Positions 17,357-25,882 of a stretch of DNA of 64,000 nucleotides are shown piece after piece. This DNA comes from RBG-16-64-43 sp964353865. GTDB taxonomy: Bacteria > Chloroflexota > Anaerolineae > Anaerolineales > RBG-16-64-43. The notes beneath the pieces were generated by a model. It ran no database searches and was not told the origin of the DNA. It worked only from the letters and a program-made list of their open reading frames with translations. The DNA is taken from NCBI GenBank assembly GCA_964353865.1, contig CAYGXJ010000031.1:33115-97114 (forward strand), given 5' to 3'. The translations under genes were made by a program, and so were the position numbers. Numbering within the stretch: position 1 is the first letter of the stretch; the number at the start of each line of letters is the position of its first letter.

Positions 17357-18001
17357 ATGACCTCTTCCGCACATAGCATCACCACCTTGCTCTTCGATCT
17401 GGATGACACGCTGTACAATCCCTCCAGCGGGGTATGGCAGGCCATTGGCGAGCGCATCAACCGCTTCATGGCGGAACGGGTGGGAATTCCGGCCGGGCGC
17501 GTCGCCGCATTGCGCGAACAGTATTTCGTAACGTTCGGCACCACCCTCAACGGGCTGCGGGCCAATCACGGCGTGGACCCCGAGGAGTACCTGGCCTTCG
17601 TGCACGATATCCCACTTGACCGGCTGCTGGCGGAGGACCTCCAGCTTCAGGCCATGCTGGCTCTCTTACCGCAGCGCAAAGTCATCTTCAGCAACGCCGA
17701 CCGCGCCCACGCACACCGCGTCCTCCAGCGATTGGGTGTCGCGAAGGACTTCGAACAGGTCATCGACATCCACTCTCTGGGTTTCATCAACAAACCCGAA
17801 CCCGAAGCTTACCGGCGGGCGCTCACGCTGCTCGGAACGACCGGCGCGCCTGAATGCGCGATCATCGACGACCAACTGCGCAACTTGTTGCCGCCCAAGG
17901 CGCTCGGAATGCGCACCGTGTGGGTTCATCCGACCGGCGGCGAACCAGGGGCCGATTTTTCCATCCGCTCAATCCTCGATCTCCCCGCGTGCCTCACCTA
18001 A
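17357..18001 (+). CDS. HAD-family pyrimidine 5'-nucleotidase (SDT1/YjjG type)
   Basis: 214 aa phosphohydrolase. Motif I is LLFDLDDTLYNPSSGVW (nucleophile Asp at about 14), motif II VIFSNADRAH, motif III/IV around Lys in FINKPEPEAY and IDDQLRNLLPPKALGM. The helical cap between residues 25 and 90 fits the SDT1-like pyrimidine nucleotidase group. A -10-like TATACT lies at 17322-17327. Transcribed alone. Confidence 0.85.
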   Translation: MTSSAHSITTLLFDLDDTLYNPSSGVWQAIGERINRFMAERVGIPAGRVAALREQYFVTFGTTLNGLRANHGVDPEEYLAFVHDIPLDRLLAEDLQLQAMLALLPQRKVIFSNADRAHAHRVLQRLGVAKDFEQVIDIHSLGFINKPEPEAYRRALTLLGTTGAPECAIIDDQLRNLLPPKALGMRTVWVHPTGGEPGADFSIRSILDLPACLT

Positions 18002-18130
18002 TACACGAGACGACTTATCTTGTTCTAACGGACCTGTGGTAGGCTGACTCGCAGGATGTGCAGCCGGCAGGTGCCTTCGGGCTCGCATTGTTGTGCGCCG
18101 AGGCGTCGCTCATCCGGGAGAGGGCCGTTC

Positions 18131-19384
18131 ATGCGCCGATCGACAATTACGATCCTTCTGTGGGTGGTTATCACGGTGGGCCTGGTGGCGTCGGCCACCG
18201 GCGCCGGATTCGTCGCAGGCCGCACCTCGCTCGCATGGCTGCCCAATCTGCCCGGATTCCCGGCCACGGCCTCCCTCGAGCAGAGCTCGTCGGATCAGGC
18301 GGGGACCCCCAAGGCGCTGAGCGCAGCCTTCGCCCCCTTCTGGGAAGCATGGGATATCGTCAACGAGCAGTATGTCGACCAGCCGCTGGATCAAGTCAAG
18401 CTCATCGGCGGGGCCGTCCGGGGCATGATCGACTCGATTGGCGACGAGCATTCTTCCTACATGGACCCGGAGGAGTACCGCCGGGCGAACGCCCCGCTGG
18501 AGGGCGGCTATGAAGGCATCGGCGCCGAGGTCGACATCACCGGCGATTACGTCGAGGTTATCTCCAACTTCCCCGATTCACCGGCCGACAAAGCAGGCCT
18601 GCGAACCGGGGATGCCTTCATCCGCGTGAACGGCGAAGACATGACCGGGGTTGACGGCAACGAAGTAGTTCGCAAAATCCTCGGACCGGCGGGGTCGACC
18701 GTGCACCTCAGCGTGCAACGAGAGGGCGAAGCTCAGCTGCTTGAATTCGAACTGGTGCGGGCGCGCATCGCGATCCCCAGCATGGAAGCGCACATCCTCA
18801 AGGAGGGCATCGCCTACGTCCGCCTGTACACTTTTGCCGACGAGACGGGCAACGACCTGCGCCAGGCGCTGCAGAACTTGCTCGCCACCGATCCCACCGG
18901 CATCATCCTAGACTTACGCGGCAACCCGGGCGGGTCACTGCAAGCGTCGGTGGAGGTCGCCTCTCAATTCCTGGGCCAAGGCCAGACAGTGCTCATCGAG
19001 CAATACGGCGATGGCTCGCGCCAGACAATCTCGAGCCTGCGCGGCGGGTTGGCCACCGACATCCCGCTCATCGTCCTGGTCGACCGCGGCTCGGCCTCGG
19101 CCTCCGAGGTCGTTGCCGGTGCCATTCAGGATCTCCACCGCGCCCAGCTGGTGGGCGAGGTGACCTATGGCAAGGGTTCAGTGCAGAACTGGATCCCCCT
19201 CAAGAACGATCAGGGCGCGGTGCGTATCACCATCGCCCGTTGGCTGACGCCTGACGGCCGGCAGATAGCAGAAGTCGGCTTGACGCCGGATGTGGTCGTT
19301 CCGCTGACCGAGGAGGACCTGAGCGCCGGGCGCGATCCGCAGCTCGAAAAGGCGATTGAACTTCTCACCCCACAGCCTTCTTGA
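18131..19384 (+). CDS. C-terminal processing peptidase, S41 family
   Basis: 417 aa exported protease. Start at 18131 (GGGAGAGGG about 7 bases upstream), giving an N-terminal membrane segment ITILLWVVITVGLVAS. PDZ domain at about residues 135-220 (EGIGAEVDI, SPADKAGLRTGD), then the peptidase domain with LDLRGNPGG, catalytic Ser in DRGSASASEV (about 323) and catalytic Lys in TYGKGSVQ (about 348). It trims C-termini of envelope proteins. 14 bases before the membrane peptidase gene, probably co-transcribed. Confidence 0.93.
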   Translation: MRRSTITILLWVVITVGLVASATGAGFVAGRTSLAWLPNLPGFPATASLEQSSSDQAGTPKALSAAFAPFWEAWDIVNEQYVDQPLDQVKLIGGAVRGMIDSIGDEHSSYMDPEEYRRANAPLEGGYEGIGAEVDITGDYVEVISNFPDSPADKAGLRTGDAFIRVNGEDMTGVDGNEVVRKILGPAGSTVHLSVQREGEAQLLEFELVRARIAIPSMEAHILKEGIAYVRLYTFADETGNDLRQALQNLLATDPTGIILDLRGNPGGSLQASVEVASQFLGQGQTVLIEQYGDGSRQTISSLRGGLATDIPLIVLVDRGSASASEVVAGAIQDLHRAQLVGEVTYGKGSVQNWIPLKNDQGAVRITIARWLTPDGRQIAEVGLTPDVVVPLTEEDLSAGRDPQLEKAIELLTPQPS

Positions 19385-19398
19385 GAAAGGAGCCTTCC

Positions 19399-20097
19399 AT
19401 GTTCTTCTACGATCCTTTCTACCTGCTGTTCATGGTGCCGGCCTTCTTGCTGGTCTTCATTGCCCAGGTGCGCGTCAGCCGGGCGTACTCCAAGTGGGGG
19501 CGCGTTCCCAATAGCCGCTCGATGACGGGTGCCGACGCGGCTACGCGCCTCCTGGCGTATGGCGGTTTGGGTGATGTGCGCCTGGAGGGCACGCGCGGCC
19601 AACTGACCGACCACTACGATCCACAATCGAACACGCTGCGTCTTTCGGCAGGCGTCGCGCAGGCACCTTCCGTGGCGGCGCTCGCTATCTCGGCGCACGA
19701 AATCGGCCATGCCCTGCAGGATCGCGAGGGCTACTATCCTCTTCGCCTGCGCGCGGCGCTGATCCCGGCAGCCAACATCGGATCGTATTTGGGCTGGATC
19801 TTGATCATGCTGGGTCTTTTCCTGCGCATGGTGCCGATCGCCTGGCTGGGTGTTGGGGCATTCGGCCTGGGCGCCGTATTCGCACTGGCCACGCTGCCGG
19901 TCGAGTTCAACGCTTCGGCCCGCGCGCGCCGACTGCTGGTGGAGAGCGGGATGCTTGCCAGCGAAGCGGAGACGCGCGGGGTGAACGCGGTATTGGATGC
20001 CGCCGCGCTGACTTACGTTGCGGCTTTGGCGACAGCGGTGCTCCAGCTCCTGTACTACGTGCTGCTGATTGGAGGACTTGGCCGGCGCCGGAACTAG
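19399..20097 (+). CDS. Membrane zinc metallopeptidase (YugP-like, neutral zinc metallopeptidase family)
   Basis: 232 aa. Hydrophobic N-terminus (FYLLFMVPAFLLVFIAQV), then the family hallmark SRSMTGADAATRLL, DHYDPQSNTLRLS, the zinc motif ISAHEIGHALQD (about residue 108-119), and later membrane helices; EFNASARARRLL supplies the third-ligand region. AAAGGAG ideally spaced before ATG 19399. Role in the cell is not known for the family; pairing with the S41 protease suggests envelope protein quality control. Confidence 0.9.
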   Translation: MFFYDPFYLLFMVPAFLLVFIAQVRVSRAYSKWGRVPNSRSMTGADAATRLLAYGGLGDVRLEGTRGQLTDHYDPQSNTLRLSAGVAQAPSVAALAISAHEIGHALQDREGYYPLRLRAALIPAANIGSYLGWILIMLGLFLRMVPIAWLGVGAFGLGAVFALATLPVEFNASARARRLLVESGMLASEAETRGVNAVLDAAALTYVAALATAVLQLLYYVLLIGGLGRRRN

Positions 20098-20163
20098 GGC
20101 GATGCGCTTTGATCGCGAGCGCACCCGCCGCCCTGGTGGTCCTTTCCCGTTCCACACTTGACA

Positions 20164-20189
20164 TGCGGACCCGGCTACCCGGGTCCGCA
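20164..20189 (+). terminator. GC-rich hairpin, likely terminator
   Basis: TGCGGACCCGG (20164-20174), loop CTAC, CCGGGTCCGCA (20179-20189): a perfect 11-bp stem 66 bases after the peptidase gene. No T-run follows. Confidence 0.55.
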
Positions 20190-20493
20190 CCGATTCCCCA
20201 GTCCGCGACCTCCGCGTGACTCGACTAATCTCATCCGCGCGGGATGAATTGAACTTGCCTTCAGCAAGCACGAGGCAGGTGGGCTGTTCGTTGACCGTAG
20301 CATGTCTCGACCAGGACCGGTCATCGGTCGTCGGACGAGACAACCCGCCTTCCCACGCGAAATCCTTGAATGGCAGAAGTCAGCTGCGTAGGTTGCGCAA
20401 GCTGCCGCACCTGACATTTCGAGAGCGTGGGTGCAATGACCCATCTTCTCGTCCTCAGACAGGCTGTCCCCTGGTGACATACCACCCCAGCGC

Positions 20494-20513
20494 TTGTGAC
20501 CTTTGTCACTCAA
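20494..20513 (+). promoter_or_regulatory. CRP/FNR-like operator upstream of hdrC
   Basis: TTGTGACCTTTGTCACTCAA contains the perfect inverted repeat GTGAC-N4-GTCAC and fits TGTGA-N6-TCACT, the CRP/FNR family layout. A closely similar 20-mer (3584-3603) precedes the other hydrogenase operon. Confidence 0.65.
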
Positions 20514-20551
20514 ATTAGGCCGGGTCTGGTGCGACCATCATTCTGGGTAGG

Positions 20552-20575
20552 TTTGGCCTGCTAGGGAAGGCCAAA
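20552..20575 (+). promoter_or_regulatory. Leader hairpin upstream of hdrC
   Basis: TTTGGCCT (20552-20559), 8-base loop, AGGCCAAA (20568-20575). Perfect 8-bp stem between the operator and the gene; function unknown. Confidence 0.35.
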
Positions 20576-20702
20576 GCCTGTGTTCGTGCCTGGGATTCGT
20601 CCGCAATCTGCGGACCCCGCCTCGTTTCTACCCAAGAGGGTAGCACCGGGTGCCCTGACGCGGCGCCCGCACGCTGCCACCATGGACTTAAGGAGGTGCG
20701 CC

Positions 20703-21290
20703 TTGACTTCCGCCACAGCAGTAGCCTCCCACCCGGTTGCCGTCGAGAAGAAATTCATGGATCAGGTGATGGTGAATACGCCGGGAGAGACCCATCTGGA
20801 GATGTGCATCCAATGCGGGTCGTGTGGCGGGAGCTGCCCGTCCGCGGCTGAGATGGACCACACTCCGCGGTCGCTGATCGCTCTCATCCGCGCCGGCAAT
20901 TTCGAGGAGGTGCTCAGCAGCAACACCCCCTGGTATTGCGTCTCCTGCTACTACTGCACGGTGCGCTGCCCGCAGGAGATCCACATTACCGACGTCATGT
21001 ACACCCTCAAGCGCATGGCCGTTCACGCCGGCATCAAGGATCCCTGCGCCGCGCCCGACTTCTCCAAGACCTTCGTCTCGTGGGTCGAGAACTACGGACG
21101 GGCTTTCGAGCTCGGGCTGATGTCGATGTTCCGCCTGCGGCACGACCCGTTGGGCGTGTTGCGCATTACCGATATGGCGCTGGGTATGGTCAGCAAGGGG
21201 CGCATGGATCTCGCGCCAAAGAGCATCAAGGGTCTGCATAGCCTCAAGGCAATCATTGCGCGGGCCAAGGCGCTGGAGGTGGTGGCATGA
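20703..21290 (+). CDS. hdrC: Heterodisulfide reductase subunit C-like 4Fe-4S protein
   Basis: 195 aa. HdrC carries two 4Fe-4S clusters linking HdrA to the HdrB active site. Motifs: CIQCGSCGGSCPSA (about residue 37) and CVSCYYCTVRCPQEI (about 80), typical of HdrC. Start chosen at TTG 20703 because AGGAGG (20691-20696) lies 6 bases upstream; the frame continues open to 20580. First gene of hdrCBA-mvhDGA; the stop overlaps hdrB. Confidence 0.9.
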   Translation: MTSATAVASHPVAVEKKFMDQVMVNTPGETHLEMCIQCGSCGGSCPSAAEMDHTPRSLIALIRAGNFEEVLSSNTPWYCVSCYYCTVRCPQEIHITDVMYTLKRMAVHAGIKDPCAAPDFSKTFVSWVENYGRAFELGLMSMFRLRHDPLGVLRITDMALGMVSKGRMDLAPKSIKGLHSLKAIIARAKALEVVA

Positions 21291-22255
21291 AGTACGGCTA
21301 CTTCCCCGGATGTTCGCTGGAGCGGAATGCGGCCGCCTACGATAAATCGGCGCGGGCGGTGGCCGAGCCGCTGGGAATGGAATTCGTCGAGGTTGAGGAT
21401 TGGAACTGCTGTGGGGCGACCGAGTACATCTCGCTCAACCTGCTCGCCTCGTACGCGCTGAGTGCGCGCAACCTGGCTCAGGCCGTCCGCACCGACGGGC
21501 TGGGGGAACTGGTGGCGCCGTGCAGCGCGTGCTACCTGAACCTAACCAAGTGCGACAAGAGTATGCGCGAGAGTCCCTCCCTGGCCGCCAAGGTCAATGA
21601 GGCGCTGGCGGCCGGCGGCCTAACGTACAAGCCGGGATCGATGCGCGTGCGTCATCTGCTGGATGTCATCGTGAACGATATCGGCTTTGAGGCGTTGCGC
21701 GCCAAGGTCACACGGCCGTTGACGGGGCTGAAGGTGGCCCCCTATTACGGTTGCTTCGTCGCACGGCCGGGGTACGTTCAATTCGACGACACCGAATTCC
21801 CGGTGACGCTCGACCGCCTCCTGCAGGCACTCGGCGCCGAAGTGGTGGACTTCCCGCTCAAGGCGCAATGCTGCGGCGGGCACATGACCCAAATCAGCGA
21901 AGGCATGGGGCTGGAAATGATTCGCCGCCTGGTGAAGACGGCCGATGATCGTGGCGCGGACTTGATTGTGACGATCTGTCCGATGTGCCAGCTCAACCTG
22001 GATGCCTTCCAGGGCGCGATGAATCGCCACTTCGGGTTGAACTTGCACGTGCCGGTTCTCTACTTCACGCAGATGATGGGCCTGGCCTTCGGTCTGGACC
22101 AGGCCGCGCTGGGCATCGGTAGCGAGTTGGTGAGTTCTCGGGCGGCGCTGGCCGCCATCGGCGCGACACCGGAAGGCGAGGCGGGCGGTCCGCCCAAGCG
22201 GGTCAAGAAGGACGACAAGGCCCTGCCCATGCCCGCGCCTCTCGTGCGAGCCTGA
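21287..22255 (+). CDS. hdrB: Heterodisulfide reductase subunit B-like protein
   Basis: 322 aa. HdrB binds the unusual noncubane 4Fe-4S clusters that reduce disulfides. Both CCG domains are present: EVEDWNCCGATEY (about residue 40-50) with the upstream PGCSLE, and LKAQCCGGHM (about 195) with ICPMCQLNL (about 230). The last 40 residues (Lys/Pro-rich) are an extension. Overlaps hdrC by 4 bases and lies 59 bases before hdrA. The physiological disulfide in a bacterium without CoM-CoB is unknown. Confidence 0.9.
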   Translation: MKYGYFPGCSLERNAAAYDKSARAVAEPLGMEFVEVEDWNCCGATEYISLNLLASYALSARNLAQAVRTDGLGELVAPCSACYLNLTKCDKSMRESPSLAAKVNEALAAGGLTYKPGSMRVRHLLDVIVNDIGFEALRAKVTRPLTGLKVAPYYGCFVARPGYVQFDDTEFPVTLDRLLQALGAEVVDFPLKAQCCGGHMTQISEGMGLEMIRRLVKTADDRGADLIVTICPMCQLNLDAFQGAMNRHFGLNLHVPVLYFTQMMGLAFGLDQAALGIGSELVSSRAALAAIGATPEGEAGGPPKRVKKDDKALPMPAPLVRA

Positions 22256-22314
22256 GGTGCTTGCCCTCGGCAGCTCCTCATTGATCCGAGCGGCGGCGCA
22301 TCTGGAGACGACCC

Positions 22315-24312
22315 ATGACTGAAAAGATCGGCGTTTACATCTGCCACTGCGGCAGCAATATTGCGGGCACGGTCGATTGCCCGGAGCTTTCACGCTGGGC
22401 TGCGGAGGCACTCAAGGCGCGCGGGGTGGTGGTGGCGCGCGATTACAAGTTCATGTGCTCCAGCCTGGGCCAGGAGCTCATCGAAAAGGACATCAAGGAG
22501 CTTGGGCTGACGCGCGTCGTGGTCGGCGCTTGCTCGCCTCATTTGCACGAACCCACGTTCCGCGGCGCCTGTGCGCGGGCCGGGCTCAACCCCTACTTGT
22601 GTGAGATGGTGTCGCTGCGCGAGCAGGTCTCGTGGGTTCACTCCGACAAGGCGGCCGCCACCGCCAAGGCCAAGGCCGTCGTCTCGGGCGGCGTGGAACG
22701 CGTAATTCACCACGAAGCGCTGGAGCCACTGCGCGTCCCGATTCATCCGGCCACCCTGATCGTGGGCGGGGGCATCGCCGGCATTCAGGCCGCGCTGGAG
22801 ATCGCCGACAGCGGCACGCCGGTGTATCTGGTCGAACGCGAGCCGTCCATCGGCGGGCATATGGCCCAGTTCGACAACACTTTCCCCACCCTGGATTGCT
22901 CCGCCTGCATCCTCACCCCGAAGATGGTCACCGTCGGCGCACACCCGAACATCAGCATGCTCACCTACGCCGAAGTGACCAACGTCGACGGCTTCGTCGG
23001 CAACTTCGCCGTGACCATTCGCCAGAAGCCGCGCTACGTCAAGACCGACCTGTGCACCGGCTGCGCGGTGTGTGAGGAGAAGTGCCCCAAGAAGGTTATC
23101 GATGAGGTGTTCGAGGCCGGGTTGGGTTACCGCAAGGTTATCTATCGCCCGTTTGCCCAGGCGGTGCCCAAGTACCCGGTGATCGACCGCGAGAATTGCA
23201 CCTTCTTCCAGAAGGGCACCTGCAAGGCGTGCGAGAAGTTCTGCCCGACCGGCGCGATCGACTTCGAGCAGAAAGAGGAGATCATCACCATCCAGGTGGG
23301 CAACATCATCCTGGCGACCGGGTTCGACCTGTTCGACGCGCGGCGCATCCCGCAGTTCGGTTTGGGCCGGCTGCCGAACGTCTTCTCGAGCCTGGAATTC
23401 GAGCGCCTGTGCAATGCCGCCGGCCCGACCAACGGGCGGGTGGTACTGCGCGACGGCGTGACCACGCCGCGCGCGGTGGGCATCGTCCATTGCGTGGGCA
23501 GCCGCGACAAGCACTACAACAACTACTGCTCGTCGATCTGCTGCATGCAGAGCCTCAAATTCGCCCATCTGGTGGAGGAGCGTACCGGCGCTACGGTCTA
23601 CAATTTCTACATCGATATGCGCACGCCGGCCAAGGGCTACGACGAGTTCTATCAGCGCCTGCTCGAGGAAGGGGTCATCTTCATCCGCGGGCGCGTGGCC
23701 GAGGTTACCGATGTGCCCCAGCGGCCCGAGGAAGAAGGCCGGCTGGTGGTGCAGGTCGAGGACACGCTGATTGGGCAGCAGCGGCGCATTCCGCTGGATA
23801 TGGTCATCCTCTCGGCCGGCCTGGAGCCGCGCCACGACGCCAAGCAGGTGGCCAAGATGTTCGGCATCTCGTGCAGCGCCGACGGCTGGTACATCGAGAA
23901 GCACCCCAAGCTCGACCCGATCGCGACCATGACCGAGGGCATCTACATCGCGGGCGTGGTGCAAGGGCCGAAGGACATCCCGGCCAGCGTGGCACAGGGC
24001 GCGGCCGCAGCGGCGCGGGTGATGGGACGCATCCAGCAGAAGGAAATCGCCCTCGAGCCGGTGCGCGCCAGCATCGACGAAACGCGCTGCTCGGGCTGCC
24101 GCATCTGCAACAACATGTGCCCGTTCAACGCCATCCTGTATCACGCCGACAAGGCGGTTTCGGAAGTCAACCCAGCATTGTGCCAGGGCTGCGGCACCTG
24201 CGTGGCCGCCTGCCCAGCCGGCGCCATCAGCGGCACGGTCTTCAGCGATCAGCAGGTGCTTTCGCAGTTGGAGGGCTTGTTGCTGCGCAATTTGCAGCCA
24301 GCCACCGTGTGA
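22315..24312 (+). CDS. hdrA: Heterodisulfide reductase subunit A (flavin bifurcating), complete form
   Basis: 665 aa, the full methanogen-like layout. N-terminal domain (IGVYICHCGSNIAGTVD, GACSPHLHEPTF), FAD Rossmann segment LIVGGGIAGIQAALEIA (about 143), the cysteine pair in LDCSACILTPKMV (about 198), inserted ferredoxin clusters CTGCAVCEEKCPKKV (about 243) and CKACEKFCPTGAI (about 303), and two C-terminal clusters CSGCRICNNMCPFNAI (about 592) and CQGCGTCVAACPAGAI (about 623). It is the bifurcating core of the hydrogenase complex encoded here. GGAG precedes the ATG. Confidence 0.93.
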   Translation: MTEKIGVYICHCGSNIAGTVDCPELSRWAAEALKARGVVVARDYKFMCSSLGQELIEKDIKELGLTRVVVGACSPHLHEPTFRGACARAGLNPYLCEMVSLREQVSWVHSDKAAATAKAKAVVSGGVERVIHHEALEPLRVPIHPATLIVGGGIAGIQAALEIADSGTPVYLVEREPSIGGHMAQFDNTFPTLDCSACILTPKMVTVGAHPNISMLTYAEVTNVDGFVGNFAVTIRQKPRYVKTDLCTGCAVCEEKCPKKVIDEVFEAGLGYRKVIYRPFAQAVPKYPVIDRENCTFFQKGTCKACEKFCPTGAIDFEQKEEIITIQVGNIILATGFDLFDARRIPQFGLGRLPNVFSSLEFERLCNAAGPTNGRVVLRDGVTTPRAVGIVHCVGSRDKHYNNYCSSICCMQSLKFAHLVEERTGATVYNFYIDMRTPAKGYDEFYQRLLEEGVIFIRGRVAEVTDVPQRPEEEGRLVVQVEDTLIGQQRRIPLDMVILSAGLEPRHDAKQVAKMFGISCSADGWYIEKHPKLDPIATMTEGIYIAGVVQGPKDIPASVAQGAAAAARVMGRIQQKEIALEPVRASIDETRCSGCRICNNMCPFNAILYHADKAVSEVNPALCQGCGTCVAACPAGAISGTVFSDQQVLSQLEGLLLRNLQPATV

Positions 24313-24404
24313 CTCTTCCCAGGGTGGGCTGAGGCGCGAGGGCTGCACGGCGGCCGGCGCCCTTCCCCCACTTCGGCGTAAGATGCGCTCAGGAAGGGAT
24401 ATCC

Positions 24405-24872
24405 ATGACCGAAGTATTCGAACCCGTGATCATCGGCTTCACCTGCAACTGGTGCAGCTACCGCGCTGCGGACCTGGCGGGGATTGGGCGGATGAAGTAT
24501 CCCCCCAACATCCGCCTTATCCGGCTGATGTGCTCGGGGCGGCTGGACCCTACCTTCGTGCTCAAGGCGCTGGCTTCGGGGGCGGACGGCGTGATGATCT
24601 CCGGCTGCCATCCGGGCGAGTGTCACTATCTGGAACAGAACTACAAAGCCATGCGCCGCTACCACCTGCTCAAGCGCATGCTGACGCAGATGGGCGTCGA
24701 GCCCGGGCGGGTCAAGCTGGTGTGGGCCAGCGCCGCAGAAGGCGCGCGGCTGGCCAGTGAGATCACCAAGATGGTTGAGGAAGTCCGTGCGTTGGGTCCG
24801 CTGAACTGGCCGACCGCCGGGGCCGCGGCCGCACTGCCCGAAAAGCCCGCAGCGCTGGAGGTGCCGGCATGA
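24405..24872 (+). CDS. mvhD: MvhD-like hydrogenase iron-sulfur (delta) subunit
   Basis: 155 aa. MvhD holds a 2Fe-2S cluster and passes electrons from the hydrogenase to HdrA. Conserved: GFTCNWCSYRAADLAG, RLMCSGRLDP, GVMISGCHPGECHY. All positions that are Sec in some archaeal homologues are Cys here. AGGAAGGG lies before the ATG; it overlaps mvhG by 4 bases and is separated from hdrA by 92 bases. Confidence 0.93.
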   Translation: MTEVFEPVIIGFTCNWCSYRAADLAGIGRMKYPPNIRLIRLMCSGRLDPTFVLKALASGADGVMISGCHPGECHYLEQNYKAMRRYHLLKRMLTQMGVEPGRVKLVWASAAEGARLASEITKMVEEVRALGPLNWPTAGAAAALPEKPAALEVPA

Positions 24873-25882
24873 CCGCCAACGGGAAACCGAAGTTTGCCAT
24901 GTACTGGGCGGCGGCCTGCGGGGGCTGCGAGATTGCCGTGCTCAACATCCACGAGAAGATCCTCGACGTGGATGCCAACTTCGAGGTGGTCTTCTGGCCG
25001 GTCGCCATGGACGCCAAGTACAAAGACGTCGAGGCCATGCCCGACCAGTCGATCACGTTGTGCCTTTTCAACGGCGCCATCCGCAACAGCGAGAATCAGC
25101 ACATCGCTGAATTGCTGCGGCGGAAAGCGAAGATCCTGGTGGCCTTCGGTTCGTGTGCCTGCGAGGGCGGGTTCCCGGCCCTCTCCAACCTGACCACCAT
25201 CGAAGCAACGCTGGATACCGCATTCTTCTCGGTGTCCACCGACAACCCGCAGAAAGTCCTCCCCCAGCCGAGCTTCGCCGCCGCCGAAGGAGAACTGGTC
25301 ATTCCGCATATGTACTCGGTCGTGAAATCGCTAGACCAGGTCGTGCCGGTGGACTACTACATGCCGGGCTGCCCGCCCGAGTCCGAGCAGATTGCCGCGG
25401 TAGTGGAGCTGGTGATCAAAGCCCTCCAGGGCGAGGCCACGCTGCCGCCGGCGGGCGCGGTGATCGGCGCCGGGACATCGACGGTGTGCGACGAATGCAA
25501 GCGCGCACGCAATGAGAAGAAGATCAAGGGCTTCACCCGCATTCAGGACTTCCGCCCAGACCCAGCCCTGTGCCTCTTGGAGCAGGGCCTCCTGTGCAAC
25601 GGACCTGCGACGCGCAACGGCTGCACCGCACGCTGCCCCACCGCCGGCGTTCCGTGCATCGGCTGCTACGGGCCGACGGACGGGGCGCGCGATTTCGGGG
25701 CGCGCCTGATGAGTGCCGTGGCCTCGGTGATCGACAGCAACGACCCGCAGGAGATCGAGCGCATTTTGGACTCGATCCCTGACCCGGTGGGCACCTTCTA
25801 CCATACCAACCTGGCCGGCTCGCTGCTCAAAGCCAGCAAGCCCACCTGGGAGGAGGAACAGCATGCAGCGCCTCACAATTGA
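24869..25882 (+). CDS. mvhG: Group 3c NiFe hydrogenase small subunit (MvhG-like)
   Basis: 337 aa electron-transfer subunit. Motifs: AACGGCEIAVLNIHEKILD (proximal cluster ligands), AFGSCACEGGFPAL, MPGCPPESEQI, then a cysteine-rich C-terminal half (CDECKRARNEKK, CLLEQGLLCNGPATRNGC, CIGCYGPTDG) for medial and distal clusters. No signal peptide, as expected for a cytoplasmic enzyme. Overlaps mvhD by 4 and mvhA by 20 bases. Confidence 0.92.
   Translation: MTANGKPKFAMYWAAACGGCEIAVLNIHEKILDVDANFEVVFWPVAMDAKYKDVEAMPDQSITLCLFNGAIRNSENQHIAELLRRKAKILVAFGSCACEGGFPALSNLTTIEATLDTAFFSVSTDNPQKVLPQPSFAAAEGELVIPHMYSVVKSLDQVVPVDYYMPGCPPESEQIAAVVELVIKALQGEATLPPAGAVIGAGTSTVCDECKRARNEKKIKGFTRIQDFRPDPALCLLEQGLLCNGPATRNGCTARCPTAGVPCIGCYGPTDGARDFGARLMSAVASVIDSNDPQEIERILDSIPDPVGTFYHTNLAGSLLKASKPTWEEEQHAAPHN

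Larger units (their letters stand above)
20098..20702. other. 605-base regulatory gap before the hdr-mvh operon
   Basis: I see no gene: the open frames are short and lack ribosome sites. It holds a strong GC hairpin (20164-20189) ending the upstream operon, a CRP/FNR-like palindrome (20494-20513), and a leader hairpin (20552-20575). The large size suggests layered control of the hydrogenase-Hdr operon. Confidence 0.6.

Noticed and set aside
20175..20513. 112-codon - strand frame in the gap before hdrC
   Set aside because: No ribosome site, no motif, and it overlaps the operator palindrome; treated as noncoding.
22390..24348. 652-codon - strand open frame opposite hdrA
   Set aside because: Pure mirror of a well-conserved HdrA; no recognisable motif or ribosome site.
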